A DNA stretch of 64,000 nucleotides from Methanomassiliicoccales archaeon LGM-RCC1. Its GTDB lineage: Archaea > Thermoplasmatota > Thermoplasmata > Methanomassiliicoccales > Methanomethylophilaceae. The DNA is taken from NCBI GenBank assembly GCA_030168575.1, contig CP115555.1:310001-374000 (forward strand), read 5' to 3'. The notes beneath the pieces are model-generated. The model did not search any database. It saw only the letters and a list, made by a program, of their open reading frames with translations, and was not told where the DNA came from. Position numbers and translations under genes: made by a program. Within the stretch, counting starts at the first letter, position 1; the number at the start of each line of letters is the position of its first letter. This document shows positions 9,329 to 17,852 of this stretch, one piece after another.

Positions 9329-9624
9329 TCTTCCACCTCCTCCTTCGAAATGACGACTCCGCCGACCATGGCTCCGAACATGAGCAAAGCCAAGGGGATC
9401 AGCACGAATCCGTACTCCTCGAACACAGCATAGGGCAGACTGTTCTCCTTGAGCTCGCCTCCGTCGAATATGTCCTGGTCGGGATCATGTTCTGTACCTG
9501 CGAATGTGGGCAGTCCCTGAGGTTCGTCGTAGTTTGTCTCGATGTTCGAAACGAATATGCCTCCGATGAGGACCACCAGGAGGATTCCGACCACAACAAG
9601 GCCCTTAGAGGATCTCTTACTCAT
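9325..9624 (-). CDS. fpoJ: FpoJ, C-terminal part (split NuoJ homologue)
   Basis: 99-aa protein with one N-terminal hydrophobic helix (residues 9-27), a polar extracytoplasmic segment, and a C-terminal helix (around 73-90), matching the end of NuoJ. The start was set to ATG at 9624 because an AGGAGG sits 7-8 bases before it, while the in-frame ATG at 9633 directly abuts that site. The ATG overlaps the stop of the N-terminal half by 8 bases (ATGAGTAA). FpoJ is thus encoded by two overlapping genes; a split FpoJ is also known from other methanogen fpo operons. Confidence 0.88.
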   Translation of the reverse strand: MSKRSSKGLVVVGILLVVLIGGIFVSNIETNYDEPQGLPTFAGTEHDPDQDIFDGGELKENSLPYAVFEEYGFVLIPLALLMFGAMVGGVVISKEEVEE

Positions 9625-9958
9625 CGTCCTCATCCTCCTTTGTTACAATGTATCTTCTTGTCAGCATGACGCTGAATGCGAACAGGATGGTGATAGCACC
9701 AACGTACACCAGCATCTGGATAACTCCGAGGAACTCCGCCTCCAGGAAGAAGTAGAAGAGTCCTACGCAGAAGAAAACCAGAGCGAGGTAGAACGCGCTA
9801 TGCATGACCTCCTTGTCGTGCACGACATACAGGGCTGCGAGTATTGTGATCGCTGCCAGTATGAGGAATGCAACGAGATCGAGGTTGTCAAGTGCATAGG
9901 TACCGAAACCGACCAATCCGTTCCAGACCCAAACTAGGGCATCCCAAATGACTCCCAT
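9617..9958 (-). CDS. fpoJ: FpoJ, N-terminal part (split NuoJ homologue)
   Basis: 113-aa membrane protein with helices near residues 5-20, 27-45, 55-75 and 80-102. The segment MHSAFYLALVFFCVGLFYFFLEAEFLGVIQ contains the NuoJ helix-3 pattern with conserved glutamates; VYVGAITILFAFSVML follows, as in NuoJ. It begins right at the fpoI stop and ends 8 bases inside the C-terminal half gene. The acidic C-terminus (KEDEDDE) is the end of this half. Confidence 0.9.
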   Translation of the reverse strand: MGVIWDALVWVWNGLVGFGTYALDNLDLVAFLILAAITILAALYVVHDKEVMHSAFYLALVFFCVGLFYFFLEAEFLGVIQMLVYVGAITILFAFSVMLTRRYIVTKEDEDDE

Positions 9959-10698
9959 CAGAGCACCTCCTTGATTTCGAGTGCATCCTTAGGACAGGCG
10001 TCCACGCAGTTCTTGCATGAGATACACTTCGCGTTATCGAATTCAGGACGCACGATGGGCTTACCCTTGTCGTTGACTCCCTTCTCGACCATTGTGATGG
10101 CGTCGACGGGACAGACCTTGGAGCACTTCTTGCATCCGATACACTTGCTGTCGGTGAGCTCGGGCTTGTCGACATCGAAGATGTGGACACGCCTCTCGGG
10201 GTTGCCGTTCTCGATATCGGAAGGCAACGTAACCTCCAGCTTGACCTCCATTCCGGGGGTCGTCTTATCGTAGTTGAGCCTCCTGGGGCCCCAGAGCAGG
10301 TCGTACCTTGTGTACTCGGCCAACTCATATTCAGGGGTGACGGTCATAGCATCGACGGGGCAGTACTCTGCGCAGTATCCGCAGAATGCGCACCTTCCGA
10401 TGTTGACCTGAGGCCTCATTACCTTTTCACCGTTGTCATCTTCGACCTCGATGAGCTTGATGGCCTGCGTTACGCACATGCGTACACACATTCCGCAACC
10501 AACGCACTTGTCGAACCTGAGTCCGGGGCGTCCGCGGTAGTTCTCCGGAATCCACTCCTTCTCATAGGGGTACAGGACGGTGACGGGCCTGTGGACGACT
10601 GTCTTGCAGAAGAGCTTAAAGACCGTCCAGGTAGGCTTCATTATCCAAAGGCTCTTTGCGAGGTTCTTCGGATACTTATCTAGATACTTCATCGCCAT
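9958..10698 (-). CDS. fpoI: Fpo-like complex FpoI with four [4Fe-4S] motifs
   Basis: NuoI/FpoI family electron-transfer subunit on the cytoplasmic arm. The N-terminal half carries the two expected clusters: Cys65-68-71-75 and Cys103-106-109-113. The protein is 246 aa, much longer than usual FpoI. After a linker (about residues 115-180) it has two more complete CxxCxxCxxxCP motifs at Cys186-189-192-196 and Cys225-228-231-235, a second ferredoxin-like domain. In an operon with no fpoF this extra module could be the docking or entry point for ferredoxin or a heterodisulfide reductase subunit; that is inference. It sits between fpoH and fpoJ with 1-base overlaps. Confidence 0.93.
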   Translation of the reverse strand: MAMKYLDKYPKNLAKSLWIMKPTWTVFKLFCKTVVHRPVTVLYPYEKEWIPENYRGRPGLRFDKCVGCGMCVRMCVTQAIKLIEVEDDNGEKVMRPQVNIGRCAFCGYCAEYCPVDAMTVTPEYELAEYTRYDLLWGPRRLNYDKTTPGMEVKLEVTLPSDIENGNPERRVHIFDVDKPELTDSKCIGCKKCSKVCPVDAITMVEKGVNDKGKPIVRPEFDNAKCISCKNCVDACPKDALEIKEVL

Positions 10699-11867
10699 CA
10701 GTAGAACCCTCCTATCTTAAGAAGAACGGCAATGGCCAGGTTGAACACGGACAGAGGCATGAAGACCTTCCATCCCAAGTTCAGGATCTGGTCGGGCCTG
10801 ACACGGGCGATCGCTCCTCTGACGACGATCATCAGGAAGAACACGAACCATGCCTTGATCAGGAAGACAATCTCGGGAAGGGCTGTGCCACCGATGAAGG
10901 GGATAGTCCATCCTCCGAGGAACAGGATCGCGACCATACCGCATGAGACTGAACCCCTTAGGTAGTCTGCGAGCATGATGAGACCCCATTTCATTCCTGC
11001 GTACTCGGTCTGCCATCCCTCGACCAGCTCGGTCTCTGCCTCCGCGATGTCGAGGGGGGGCCTCTCACACTCTGCAATGGAGCAGAAGAAGAAGACCAAG
11101 AATCCCAAGAACATGGGGACGACCAGCCAAACTGTGTCCTGCAGGGCGACGATGTCTCCGATGTTGAAGCTGCCGGCGAGCAGTGAGATCGTAGCGATGA
11201 TGATCAGCATGGGGACCTCGTAAGAGATCATCAGTTCTGCGGCCCTGATTCCTCCGATGAGGGAGTACTTGTTGTTCTGGGCCCATCCGGAAACCAGGAT
11301 GAAGAACGGTGCGAGGGCGTAGAACGCCATGATAATCAGGAGACCTGTGTCGTAGTTGACGACATACCACCTGTCGGACAGGGGGACCATACACGCGACC
11401 AGGCACGAGAGACCGACGATGAGCGACACACACCAGATGTATGTCATCTTGTCGACCTTTGCGGGGATTGTGTTCTCCTTCATGAAGGTCTTGAGACCGT
11501 CAGCGACACACTGGAGGAATCCTTTCATTCCGACCATTGTTCCGCGCCTGTCCATCAACCTTCCGAGGACCTTACGCTCCATCCATAGGTTCAACAGGAC
11601 GACCACGAAGGCCACGATGAAGATGACCAGCATGAAGAGGACCAGTGCGAACAGCACGGTCACCTGGTCACTGACGAGCCACTCGGACAGCCAGTTGTTG
11701 GGGAACAGCAGGTTGATCAACCATGCGAGTGTTCCGCCGATGATTTCCCAGAGACCGTAACAGATGTCGTAGGGCAGGTTGTCGGTGATGAAGGGCGTGA
11801 AGGGGTTCTGATAGGGGTCCCCATAGTTGATCCAATCCAGTATAGATGAATATTGAGCAACTGCCAT
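10698..11867 (-). CDS. fpoH: Fpo-like complex membrane subunit FpoH
   Basis: NuoH homologue linking the hydrophilic arm to the membrane arm and forming part of the electron-carrier pocket; multi-pass, 389 aa. Motifs: NLWMERKVLGRLMDRRGTMVG near residue 100 and FFFCSIAECERPPLDIAEAETELVEGW near 260 (the conserved acidic loop). The start was moved to ATG 11867 (MAVAQYSS): it lies 4 bases after the fpoD stop, and the longer reading frame upstream is only the shadow of fpoD. Confidence 0.94.
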   Translation of the reverse strand: MAVAQYSSILDWINYGDPYQNPFTPFITDNLPYDICYGLWEIIGGTLAWLINLLFPNNWLSEWLVSDQVTVLFALVLFMLVIFIVAFVVVLLNLWMERKVLGRLMDRRGTMVGMKGFLQCVADGLKTFMKENTIPAKVDKMTYIWCVSLIVGLSCLVACMVPLSDRWYVVNYDTGLLIIMAFYALAPFFILVSGWAQNNKYSLIGGIRAAELMISYEVPMLIIIATISLLAGSFNIGDIVALQDTVWLVVPMFLGFLVFFFCSIAECERPPLDIAEAETELVEGWQTEYAGMKWGLIMLADYLRGSVSCGMVAILFLGGWTIPFIGGTALPEIVFLIKAWFVFFLMIVVRGAIARVRPDQILNLGWKVFMPLSVFNLAIAVLLKIGGFY

Positions 11868-11871
11868 CTTC

Positions 11872-13026
11872 TCACCTGTCTGTCTCTCCGAGGCACATGT
11901 CGATTTGTGCGAGCACAGCGGGGACATCAGCGATCCTGACGCCCTGACACATCGCCTTGGAGCATGATACGTTCGTAAATATCGGGCTGCGCACCTTAAG
12001 CCTGTAGGGCTTGTCTGTACCGTCGGATGCGAGGTACATGATGGATTCTCCACGGGGGTCCTCGAGCCTTCCGAATGTCGTTCCGGCAGGGACCTTGGTG
12101 GGGGTCTTTATCCTGTAGGGTGCGTTCTTTCCGAGTGCTTCGATCTTCTTCACTGCCTGCCTGATGATGTCGCATGACTGGAACATCTCCTCGATACGGA
12201 TCATGTACCTGTCGTACGTGTCTCCGACCTTGGTGTCTTTGTTCAGGACAGGGACCTCGAAGTCGACCTTGTCGTAATTGTCATAGGGGTCGTCACGGCG
12301 GATATCGAAATCGACACCGCATCCCCTCATTGCGGGACCGGTGAGACCCATGTTGGCACACTGTTCGCGTGTCATGTAGCTGACCTTTCTCATCCTCGAT
12401 ACGAAGACCGATGAATCGTCGATCAGGTAGATGATATCCCACATTGCCTTCTCGAAACGGTTGACTGTCCTCAGGATATCCCTGTCGAACAGCTCAGTGG
12501 TGTCGTTCCTGACTCCACCGATACGCGGGAAGTTGGTGGTCATCCTGGCTCCGCACAGCTTGACGTTGAGATCGAGGAAGTACTCCCTCTCCCTCATGGC
12601 CCACAGGAAGACGGTCAGGTTACCCATATCGGTACCTACCGCCGCGAGCCACATCAGGTGCGACTGGATACGGCAGACCTCGTCTGCGACGATCCTGATG
12701 TACTTTGCCTTCTCAGGGATGTCGATTCCGAGCGCCTTCTCAACTGTCATACAGTACAGGTGAGAGTATGTCATCGATGCACAATAGCAGAGACGGTCGG
12801 TCATGGGGATGATCCTTGCGTAATCCCTGTTCTCGGTCTCCTTCTCCCAACCGCGGTGAAGGTATCCGACTATGGGGTCAGCGTCCGTACAGAACTCTCC
12901 ATCGATCTGGAGCTTGAGTGTCCAGAGTCCGTGAGAGAACGGGTGCTGAGGTCCCCAGATGACCCACATCTTGTCGGTGTCCATCTTCTCTTGAGCTTCC
13001 AAAACTGGTACAAGTGAATCTGCCAT
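11872..13026 (-). CDS. fpoD: Fpo-like complex FpoD (49-kDa-type subunit)
   Basis: NuoD homologue, 384 aa, related to [NiFe]-hydrogenase large subunits but lacking the metal-binding Cys pairs. GPQHPFSHGLWTLKLQIDGE near residue 25 holds the carrier-pocket His, GYLHRGWEK near 55 is the family signature, and MTDRLCYCASMTYSHLYCM near 74 aligns with the region holding the pocket Tyr. The C-terminal FGRLEDPRGE near residue 320 is also conserved. Gaps of 3-4 bases separate it from fpoC and fpoH. Confidence 0.95.
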   Translation of the reverse strand: MADSLVPVLEAQEKMDTDKMWVIWGPQHPFSHGLWTLKLQIDGEFCTDADPIVGYLHRGWEKETENRDYARIIPMTDRLCYCASMTYSHLYCMTVEKALGIDIPEKAKYIRIVADEVCRIQSHLMWLAAVGTDMGNLTVFLWAMREREYFLDLNVKLCGARMTTNFPRIGGVRNDTTELFDRDILRTVNRFEKAMWDIIYLIDDSSVFVSRMRKVSYMTREQCANMGLTGPAMRGCGVDFDIRRDDPYDNYDKVDFEVPVLNKDTKVGDTYDRYMIRIEEMFQSCDIIRQAVKKIEALGKNAPYRIKTPTKVPAGTTFGRLEDPRGESIMYLASDGTDKPYRLKVRSPIFTNVSCSKAMCQGVRIADVPAVLAQIDMCLGETDR

Positions 13027-13030
13027 CGTA

Positions 13031-13495
13031 TCACTCCTGACTCCTCATCTTGTATGACTTCCTGAAGGGGAAGAATTCGTAGTTCTGAGGTGTGAGCAGC
13101 CTCTCGAGCCTCGGGTGGTTGTCGAAGACAATTCCGAAGAGCTCCCAGGTCTCCCTCTCATGCCAGTTAGCTCCCTGCCAGATGTCTGTAACACAGGCGA
13201 TGTGGAGATCGTCGGCGGGCACATCGACGTTGAGGTCGATCATGACACCGTTGTAGTAGTTGGAGAGAAGGTAGACGACCATGAGGTGGTCCACGTAGTC
13301 CACGGCTGTGACGACCGAGCAGTGCTCGAAGGTCAGGTTGTCGTGGATGAACTTGCAGACGTCGTGCGAGATCTCCCTGGGGCACTTGGCTTTGACCCTG
13401 CGCTCCTCTGTCTCGACGATCTCGACGTCGGGGAACTTTGCTTTGAGTGCCGATGTGATCTCATCGACAGAAGGACTCTGATAAACTTCCGCCAT
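13031..13495 (-). CDS. fpoC: Fpo-like complex FpoC (30-kDa-type subunit)
   Basis: NuoC homologue, 154 aa. The C-terminal signature HERETWELFGIVFDNHPRLERLL is visible (residues about 108-130), followed by FFPFRKSYKM. The start is ATG 13495 (MAEVYQSP), 2 bases after the fpoB stop; the upstream extension of the frame is the shadow of fpoB. It contributes to the interface between FpoB and FpoD in the hydrophilic arm. Confidence 0.93.
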   Translation of the reverse strand: MAEVYQSPSVDEITSALKAKFPDVEIVETEERRVKAKCPREISHDVCKFIHDNLTFEHCSVVTAVDYVDHLMVVYLLSNYYNGVMIDLNVDVPADDLHIACVTDIWQGANWHERETWELFGIVFDNHPRLERLLTPQNYEFFPFRKSYKMRSQE

Positions 13496-13497
13496 CC

Positions 13498-14061
13498 TCA
13501 GTCCTCCATGAAGTTTCCTCTGCGGAAGTAGTTCTCGATCTTCTTCTGAAGGAGCATGAAACCGTCGATCATCGCGTCGGGACGTGCAGGACATCCGGGG
13601 ATGTACACGTCGACGGGGACGATCTGGTCCAGTCCCTGTACGCAGTTGTAGGAGTCGTACCAGGGTCCTCCAGAGATGGCGCACTCTCCCATGGCTACGA
13701 CCCACTTGGGGTTCGGAATCATCTCGTAGAGACGCCTGAGGTCGGGACGGATCTTCTTGGAGATCCAACCGTTGACCAGGAGAATATCTGTCTGCCTGGG
13801 GGAGGAACGGTAGATCATACCGTAACGCTCCGCATCGTACCTAGGTGCCGATGCCGCTGCCATCTCGAGAGCGCAGCACGCAAGACCCCAGTGCAGAGGG
13901 TGCATGGAGTTCTTCATACCCCAAGCCCAGATGGGTCCTGTCAACTTGTCCACTGTCTTTTTCGTTCCGGTGCTGAGGAGATCGTTGATGATCGCGTCCG
14001 ACCATGTCATGAACTCGTCAGCACTCATTGCGACTGCATGGGGGTATAGGCTCATATCCAT
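13498..14061 (-). CDS. fpoB: Fpo-like complex FpoB (N2-cluster subunit)
   Basis: NuoB homologue of 187 aa that binds the terminal [4Fe-4S] cluster N2 next to the electron-carrier site. The ligands are visible: the tandem Cys pair in HWGLACCALEMAAAS, the Cys of GECAISGGPW, and IPGCPARPDAM. The start at 14061 has GGAGG 8 bases upstream and lies 10 bases inside the end of fpoA; the upstream frame extension lacks support. Confidence 0.95.
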   Translation of the reverse strand: MDMSLYPHAVAMSADEFMTWSDAIINDLLSTGTKKTVDKLTGPIWAWGMKNSMHPLHWGLACCALEMAAASAPRYDAERYGMIYRSSPRQTDILLVNGWISKKIRPDLRRLYEMIPNPKWVVAMGECAISGGPWYDSYNCVQGLDQIVPVDVYIPGCPARPDAMIDGFMLLQKKIENYFRRGNFMED

Positions 14062-14414
14062 ACTTCTGCCTCCTTTTTCAGAGAGTACGCGACTCCGAGA
14101 ACCATGATACCGAAGAAGATGATCATCATCAGCTGGGCTGTGGCAGAAAGGCCTGCGAATGCGATTGCCCACATGAGCAGGAATGTTGCCACCAGGTCAA
14201 ACACGACGAAGATCAGAGCGAACGTGTAGTACTGGAATCTGAACTGCACGTGGGCATCTCCGATGGGTTCGGAACCACATTCGTAGGTCTGTTCCATCCA
14301 CTCAGTGGGTTTCTCAGGCCTTAAGAACCTAGATACCAACCATGCTAATGGCCCGAAAGCTAACGTTAGTAGCGCTACGAAGGCCAACGGCATGTAGTAC
14401 ATAATTAGTAACAT
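14052..14414 (-). CDS. fpoA: Fpo-like complex membrane subunit FpoA
   Basis: NuoA homologue, 120 aa with three transmembrane helices (about 5-28, 62-85, 90-110). YECGSEPIGDAHVQFRFQYYTFALIFVVFDL contains the conserved Cys-Gly and the acidic residues that open onto the carrier channel. It is the first gene of the fpo operon. A TATA-like TTTATG element at about 14440-14446 on the minus strand places the start about 25 nt downstream, so the mRNA is probably leaderless or nearly so. Confidence 0.94.
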   Translation of the reverse strand: MLLIMYYMPLAFVALLTLAFGPLAWLVSRFLRPEKPTEWMEQTYECGSEPIGDAHVQFRFQYYTFALIFVVFDLVATFLLMWAIAFAGLSATAQLMMIIFFGIMVLGVAYSLKKEAEVWI

Positions 14415-14453
14415 TGGCCTCTTGGATTCATTGTTAGTACATAAAGATAAGCA

Positions 14454-14471
14454 CGCCCGCGTTCCTATATA
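14454..14471 (+). promoter_or_regulatory. proC promoter with CG-rich upstream element
   Basis: CGCCCGCG at 14454-14461 followed after 4 bases by TATATA at 14466-14471. Transcription is expected near 14494, leaving a leader of roughly 35 nt before the proC ATG chosen here. Confidence 0.5.
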
Positions 14472-14530
14472 GAGGCCGAGTTAGGACGTTTTGACCAATT
14501 TTTTAGTACTGGATGGATGATATTGACCTC

Positions 14531-15337
14531 ATGTCCGCAAACATAGGTTTCATCGGCGCAGGAAAGATGGCGGAGGCCCTCATCGGAGGGTTGATCTCGA
14601 AGGGTGTTTTCCCCGCGGAAGGCATCGTAGCCTGCGCACCGTCGAAGAAGACTAGGGACCATATTTCGTCGCAGTACGGGGTCAAAGTCTTCGAGAAGGC
14701 GTCGGATATGGTCGGCGAGGCCGATCTCATCGTCCTTGCGGTGAAACCCAAGAACGTGGAGGGACTTTTCAAGAACGAGGGTGTCGCGATCGGCAAGGGC
14801 AAGATTCTCCTCAGCATCGTCGCCGGACTCTCTATCGACAAGATAAAATCCTATGTGCCAGATGCAAAGATAGTTAGGGTTATGCCCAATCATTGCTGCA
14901 TGGTACTAGAGGGTGCTATGGGCTATACCTGCGACTCCTCGATGACCTCTAATGAGAAGGCGGAGATAGCTAGGATACTCTCTTCCGTCGGTTTGGCCGT
15001 CGAGGTACCCGAATCGCAGATGGATGCCGTGACCGGTGTCGCCGGAAGCTCGCCTGCGTTCTTCTACATGGTAATTGACGCTATAGCGGATGCAGGAGTG
15101 CTTAACGGCCTTACACGCGAGCAGGCTGTCAAATTGGCCTCACAATCGATGCTCGGAGCGGCGAAGATGGTCCTCGAGACCGGTAAGCACCCCGATCAGC
15201 TGAGGGACGAGGTATGCTCCCCCGGAGGAACCACTATCGTCGGTGTCAAGATCCTCGAGGACATGGGCATGCGTTCAGCCATGTCCAATGCCGTTGACGG
15301 GACCATAGAGAGGTCCCGCGAGATGAGCAAGGAATGA
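14531..15337 (+). CDS. proC: Pyrroline-5-carboxylate reductase
   Basis: Last step of proline synthesis: NAD(P)H-dependent reduction of pyrroline-5-carboxylate. The 268-aa protein opens with the nucleotide-binding motif IGFIGAGKMAEALIGG and carries the C-terminal signature SPGGTTIVGVKILEDMGMRSAM with the GSSPAFFYMVIDA segment before it. The start is placed at 14531 (MSANIGF) because it gives the usual family N-terminus; an in-frame ATG at 14513 would add six residues. Stand-alone gene between divergent fpoA and the convergent radical SAM gene. Confidence 0.94.
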   Translation: MSANIGFIGAGKMAEALIGGLISKGVFPAEGIVACAPSKKTRDHISSQYGVKVFEKASDMVGEADLIVLAVKPKNVEGLFKNEGVAIGKGKILLSIVAGLSIDKIKSYVPDAKIVRVMPNHCCMVLEGAMGYTCDSSMTSNEKAEIARILSSVGLAVEVPESQMDAVTGVAGSSPAFFYMVIDAIADAGVLNGLTREQAVKLASQSMLGAAKMVLETGKHPDQLRDEVCSPGGTTIVGVKILEDMGMRSAMSNAVDGTIERSREMSKE

Positions 15338-15347
15338 TCGATACCGA

Positions 15348-17072
15348 TCATTTCCTGATCAGCGATTTGAAAAGACCGAACCCTACGCGGGGTGCGTTGG
15401 ACCATATGGAGCCGGCATCCCAGTCCAGATCCTTCTTGTTGGCGATGGTGGAGTTCATCATGCGGGTACCCTCGTCCTTGGTCTCCCAAAGCCTAGCCTC
15501 CCTCTCCTCCAGATCCTGAATCTTCATTATGTCATCGACCTTGTGCATGAGCTCCCTTGCGAACTCGGTCCTCATGCAGCGGTCCTTGTACATCGCCTCA
15601 CTGGTACGGCCTGCCTCGAACTCCTTCTGCGCCAGCACAAGGGCCGCATCGTAAGATACCTCGGCGACATCATCCCTTGTCATCCACTTGGTCTCATAGG
15701 ACAGGACATGCTTCCACGAGGGGTTGTCCAGAAGCTTCCTATGGTCCTCGAGGGTGCGTGCCCTGAGGGTGTATCCCCATTTGTCGGGCTCCTCGAAGAT
15801 CCTGCTGCCGGGATCGACGAAGGGTGCGAACGGCGCGTTGTAGATGAAAAGGCCGTCGTCCCTGTTGACCGATGCCCACAGCCTCTCCGAGGCCTGGACG
15901 CTGTAGAGGGCCGATTCCCTGTCCTGATAGGGCAGTCCGTTCATGTAGAACAGGTCGAATCTGCTGCATCCGTTGCGGAATGCCGCAGGGATCGTCTTCT
16001 CTATGGATTCGTTGGTGTATCCCTTCCCGAGAGCGAAACGGACCTTCTCGTCGTGGGAATCCGGGGAGAATTCAATAGACCATCCTCCCTCGAAGGTCTG
16101 ATCGATCTTCCTGAAGTAGTCCGGCGTCGCACCGTTGAAGAGCTCAACGACCACGTGATTCTTGATGCGCCTCTCCTTGCAGGCCGCCAGGAACCTGTCG
16201 GCATAGTCCATGCTCTGCTGCCTCAGGTCGCCCACTATGAATATCGGCGTGTCCAGATAGGATTGGATAAGGTCCATGTCCTCGGCCAGCTTCTCGGGGC
16301 TCCTGAAGGCGGGTGCCTTCCTGCAGACGACCCTGCCGTTCGCATGATGGGATCCCCCGCACTCGGCGCAGTTTATGGAGCATCCCCTGACGGTGAACAC
16401 CGATGTGAGCGGTAGCTTGTCCCATCCGTACCATGGCAATGCGCCGTTGATGTCCATGTTGCGCATGACGCACTTGATCATGGTCCCGTAGTCGAACCTG
16501 ATCTCGTCCAGGCTGGTCAGGGAGTATGTTATCCCGTTCTCGTGGACGTGTCCGTCCTTGTCCTTCCAGGTCAGATTCGGGACTTCGGACAGGTCCGTGC
16601 CCTTCTCCAGGGCCTCCATCATCATGACTGTGGGCACCTCGGTGGTGTCCCCTCTCATGACCAGGTCTATCTCCGGACGCTCGATGAGCTCCCTGTGGAA
16701 GTATGAGGAGGTCAGCCCTCCGAACTCCACCAGGGCGTCGGGATGGTACTTCTTCACGATCTTGGCCAGCTCGATGGCTCCATGGGCATGTGGCATCCAA
16801 TGCAGATCTATGGCGAAGACCTTGGCGTTGAGCTTGCTGATCCTCTTCTCCACGTCGAACTTATCGCTCTGGAGCATCTGGACGGCTATGTTGACGATCC
16901 TGGTCTTGAAACCTGCCGCCTCCAGATGGGAGGATATCGTCATGAACCCGATAGGGTACATCTCGAATACCGGCGATGACGGGATGACATCGCTGACCGG
17001 CCCGTAGAATATGGGCTTCTTGCGGAAATCGTATACTGAAGGGGCGTGCATGAAGATTATGTCCGACCTCAT
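15348..17072 (-). CDS. B12-binding-domain-like radical SAM protein of unknown function
   Basis: 574-aa protein. Residues 1-160 form a Rossmann-like domain resembling the cobalamin-binding domain of class B radical SAM enzymes (DLHWMPHAHG near 89 resembles a degenerate DxHxxG). The radical SAM cluster motif CxxxCxxC is at Cys231, Cys235 and Cys238. The region after it (about 240-460) fits a partial TIM barrel. The reaction is unknown; it resembles an uncharacterised archaeal/bacterial B12-radical SAM group. It overlaps uppS by 4 bases and is the last gene of an operon that also contains methanogenesis marker 11, so modification of a methanogenesis protein or cofactor is conceivable but unproven. 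Confidence 0.85.
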   Translation of the reverse strand: MRSDIIFMHAPSVYDFRKKPIFYGPVSDVIPSSPVFEMYPIGFMTISSHLEAAGFKTRIVNIAVQMLQSDKFDVEKRISKLNAKVFAIDLHWMPHAHGAIELAKIVKKYHPDALVEFGGLTSSYFHRELIERPEIDLVMRGDTTEVPTVMMMEALEKGTDLSEVPNLTWKDKDGHVHENGITYSLTSLDEIRFDYGTMIKCVMRNMDINGALPWYGWDKLPLTSVFTVRGCSINCAECGGSHHANGRVVCRKAPAFRSPEKLAEDMDLIQSYLDTPIFIVGDLRQQSMDYADRFLAACKERRIKNHVVVELFNGATPDYFRKIDQTFEGGWSIEFSPDSHDEKVRFALGKGYTNESIEKTIPAAFRNGCSRFDLFYMNGLPYQDRESALYSVQASERLWASVNRDDGLFIYNAPFAPFVDPGSRIFEEPDKWGYTLRARTLEDHRKLLDNPSWKHVLSYETKWMTRDDVAEVSYDAALVLAQKEFEAGRTSEAMYKDRCMRTEFARELMHKVDDIMKIQDLEEREARLWETKDEGTRMMNSTIANKKDLDWDAGSIWSNAPRVGFGLFKSLIRK

Positions 17073-17848
17073 GCTCCGTACCGCCTCTTCCTTTGCTGAT
17101 ATGTCCTGATGGCCCTGAGAAGGTCTATGCGCCTGAATCCGGGCCAGTAGACGTCTGTGAAGTACAATTCGGAGTAAGCGATCTGCCAGAGAAGGAAGTT
17201 GGATACCCTTACCTCTCCGGATGTGCGGAGGACCAGATCTGGATCCGGGATCTCCTTGGTGGAGAGATGGTCTGACAGCATCTCCTCGTTGATGTCGTCG
17301 ATATCGATCTCTCCTTCCTTGACCTTCCTCGATATCTCACGCACGGCTCCCACTATCTCCTGCCTGCCGCCGTATGCTATGGCGATGCTCAGACAGCAGC
17401 CGTCGTAATCCTTGGTCTTGTTCTCAGCGTACTCGACTGCCTTGTACAGATTCTCGGGGATGATCGAACGGTCTCCGATGACCCTTATGCAGGGCCTGTA
17501 CCTCTGGACCTCCTCGCTGTCAGCCAGTTCGGTGAGGGCGCTGCTTATGAGATCCATGAGCATATCGACCTCCTCCTGACTTCTGGAGAAGTTCTCCACC
17601 GAGAATGCGTATACCGTGAGGTATTTCACTCCCAGATCGAGGCACCAGCGGGTGACCTCCTCGAACTTATCCTTGCCTTTGACATGACCTTGGCTGGCTT
17701 CCTCGCCCATGACCTCCCTGGCGTACCTGCGGTTACCGTCCATTATGATGGCCACATGCTCAGGGATGCCTCCCGCTCTGACTTCCTTCTCCAGCTCTGC
17801 CTCGTAAGGCTTGTAGGCCGGGTTCGCCATCTTGCGGAAGAGCGACAT
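17069..17848 (-). CDS. uppS: Cis-prenyl diphosphate synthase (UppS-like)
   Basis: Builds long-chain cis-polyprenyl diphosphate, the precursor of the dolichol-like lipid carrier for glycans in archaea. The 259-aa protein shows the catalytic Asp motif AIIMDGNRRYAR (residues 33-44), RPCIRVIGD in the middle and the C-terminal RTSGEVRVSNFLLWQIAYSE. Family length is normal. It overlaps the radical SAM gene by 4 bases and follows mmp11 after 4 bases. Confidence 0.95.
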   Translation of the reverse strand: MSLFRKMANPAYKPYEAELEKEVRAGGIPEHVAIIMDGNRRYAREVMGEEASQGHVKGKDKFEEVTRWCLDLGVKYLTVYAFSVENFSRSQEEVDMLMDLISSALTELADSEEVQRYRPCIRVIGDRSIIPENLYKAVEYAENKTKDYDGCCLSIAIAYGGRQEIVGAVREISRKVKEGEIDIDDINEEMLSDHLSTKEIPDPDLVLRTSGEVRVSNFLLWQIAYSELYFTDVYWPGFRRIDLLRAIRTYQQRKRRYGA

Positions 17849-17852
17849 CTGA

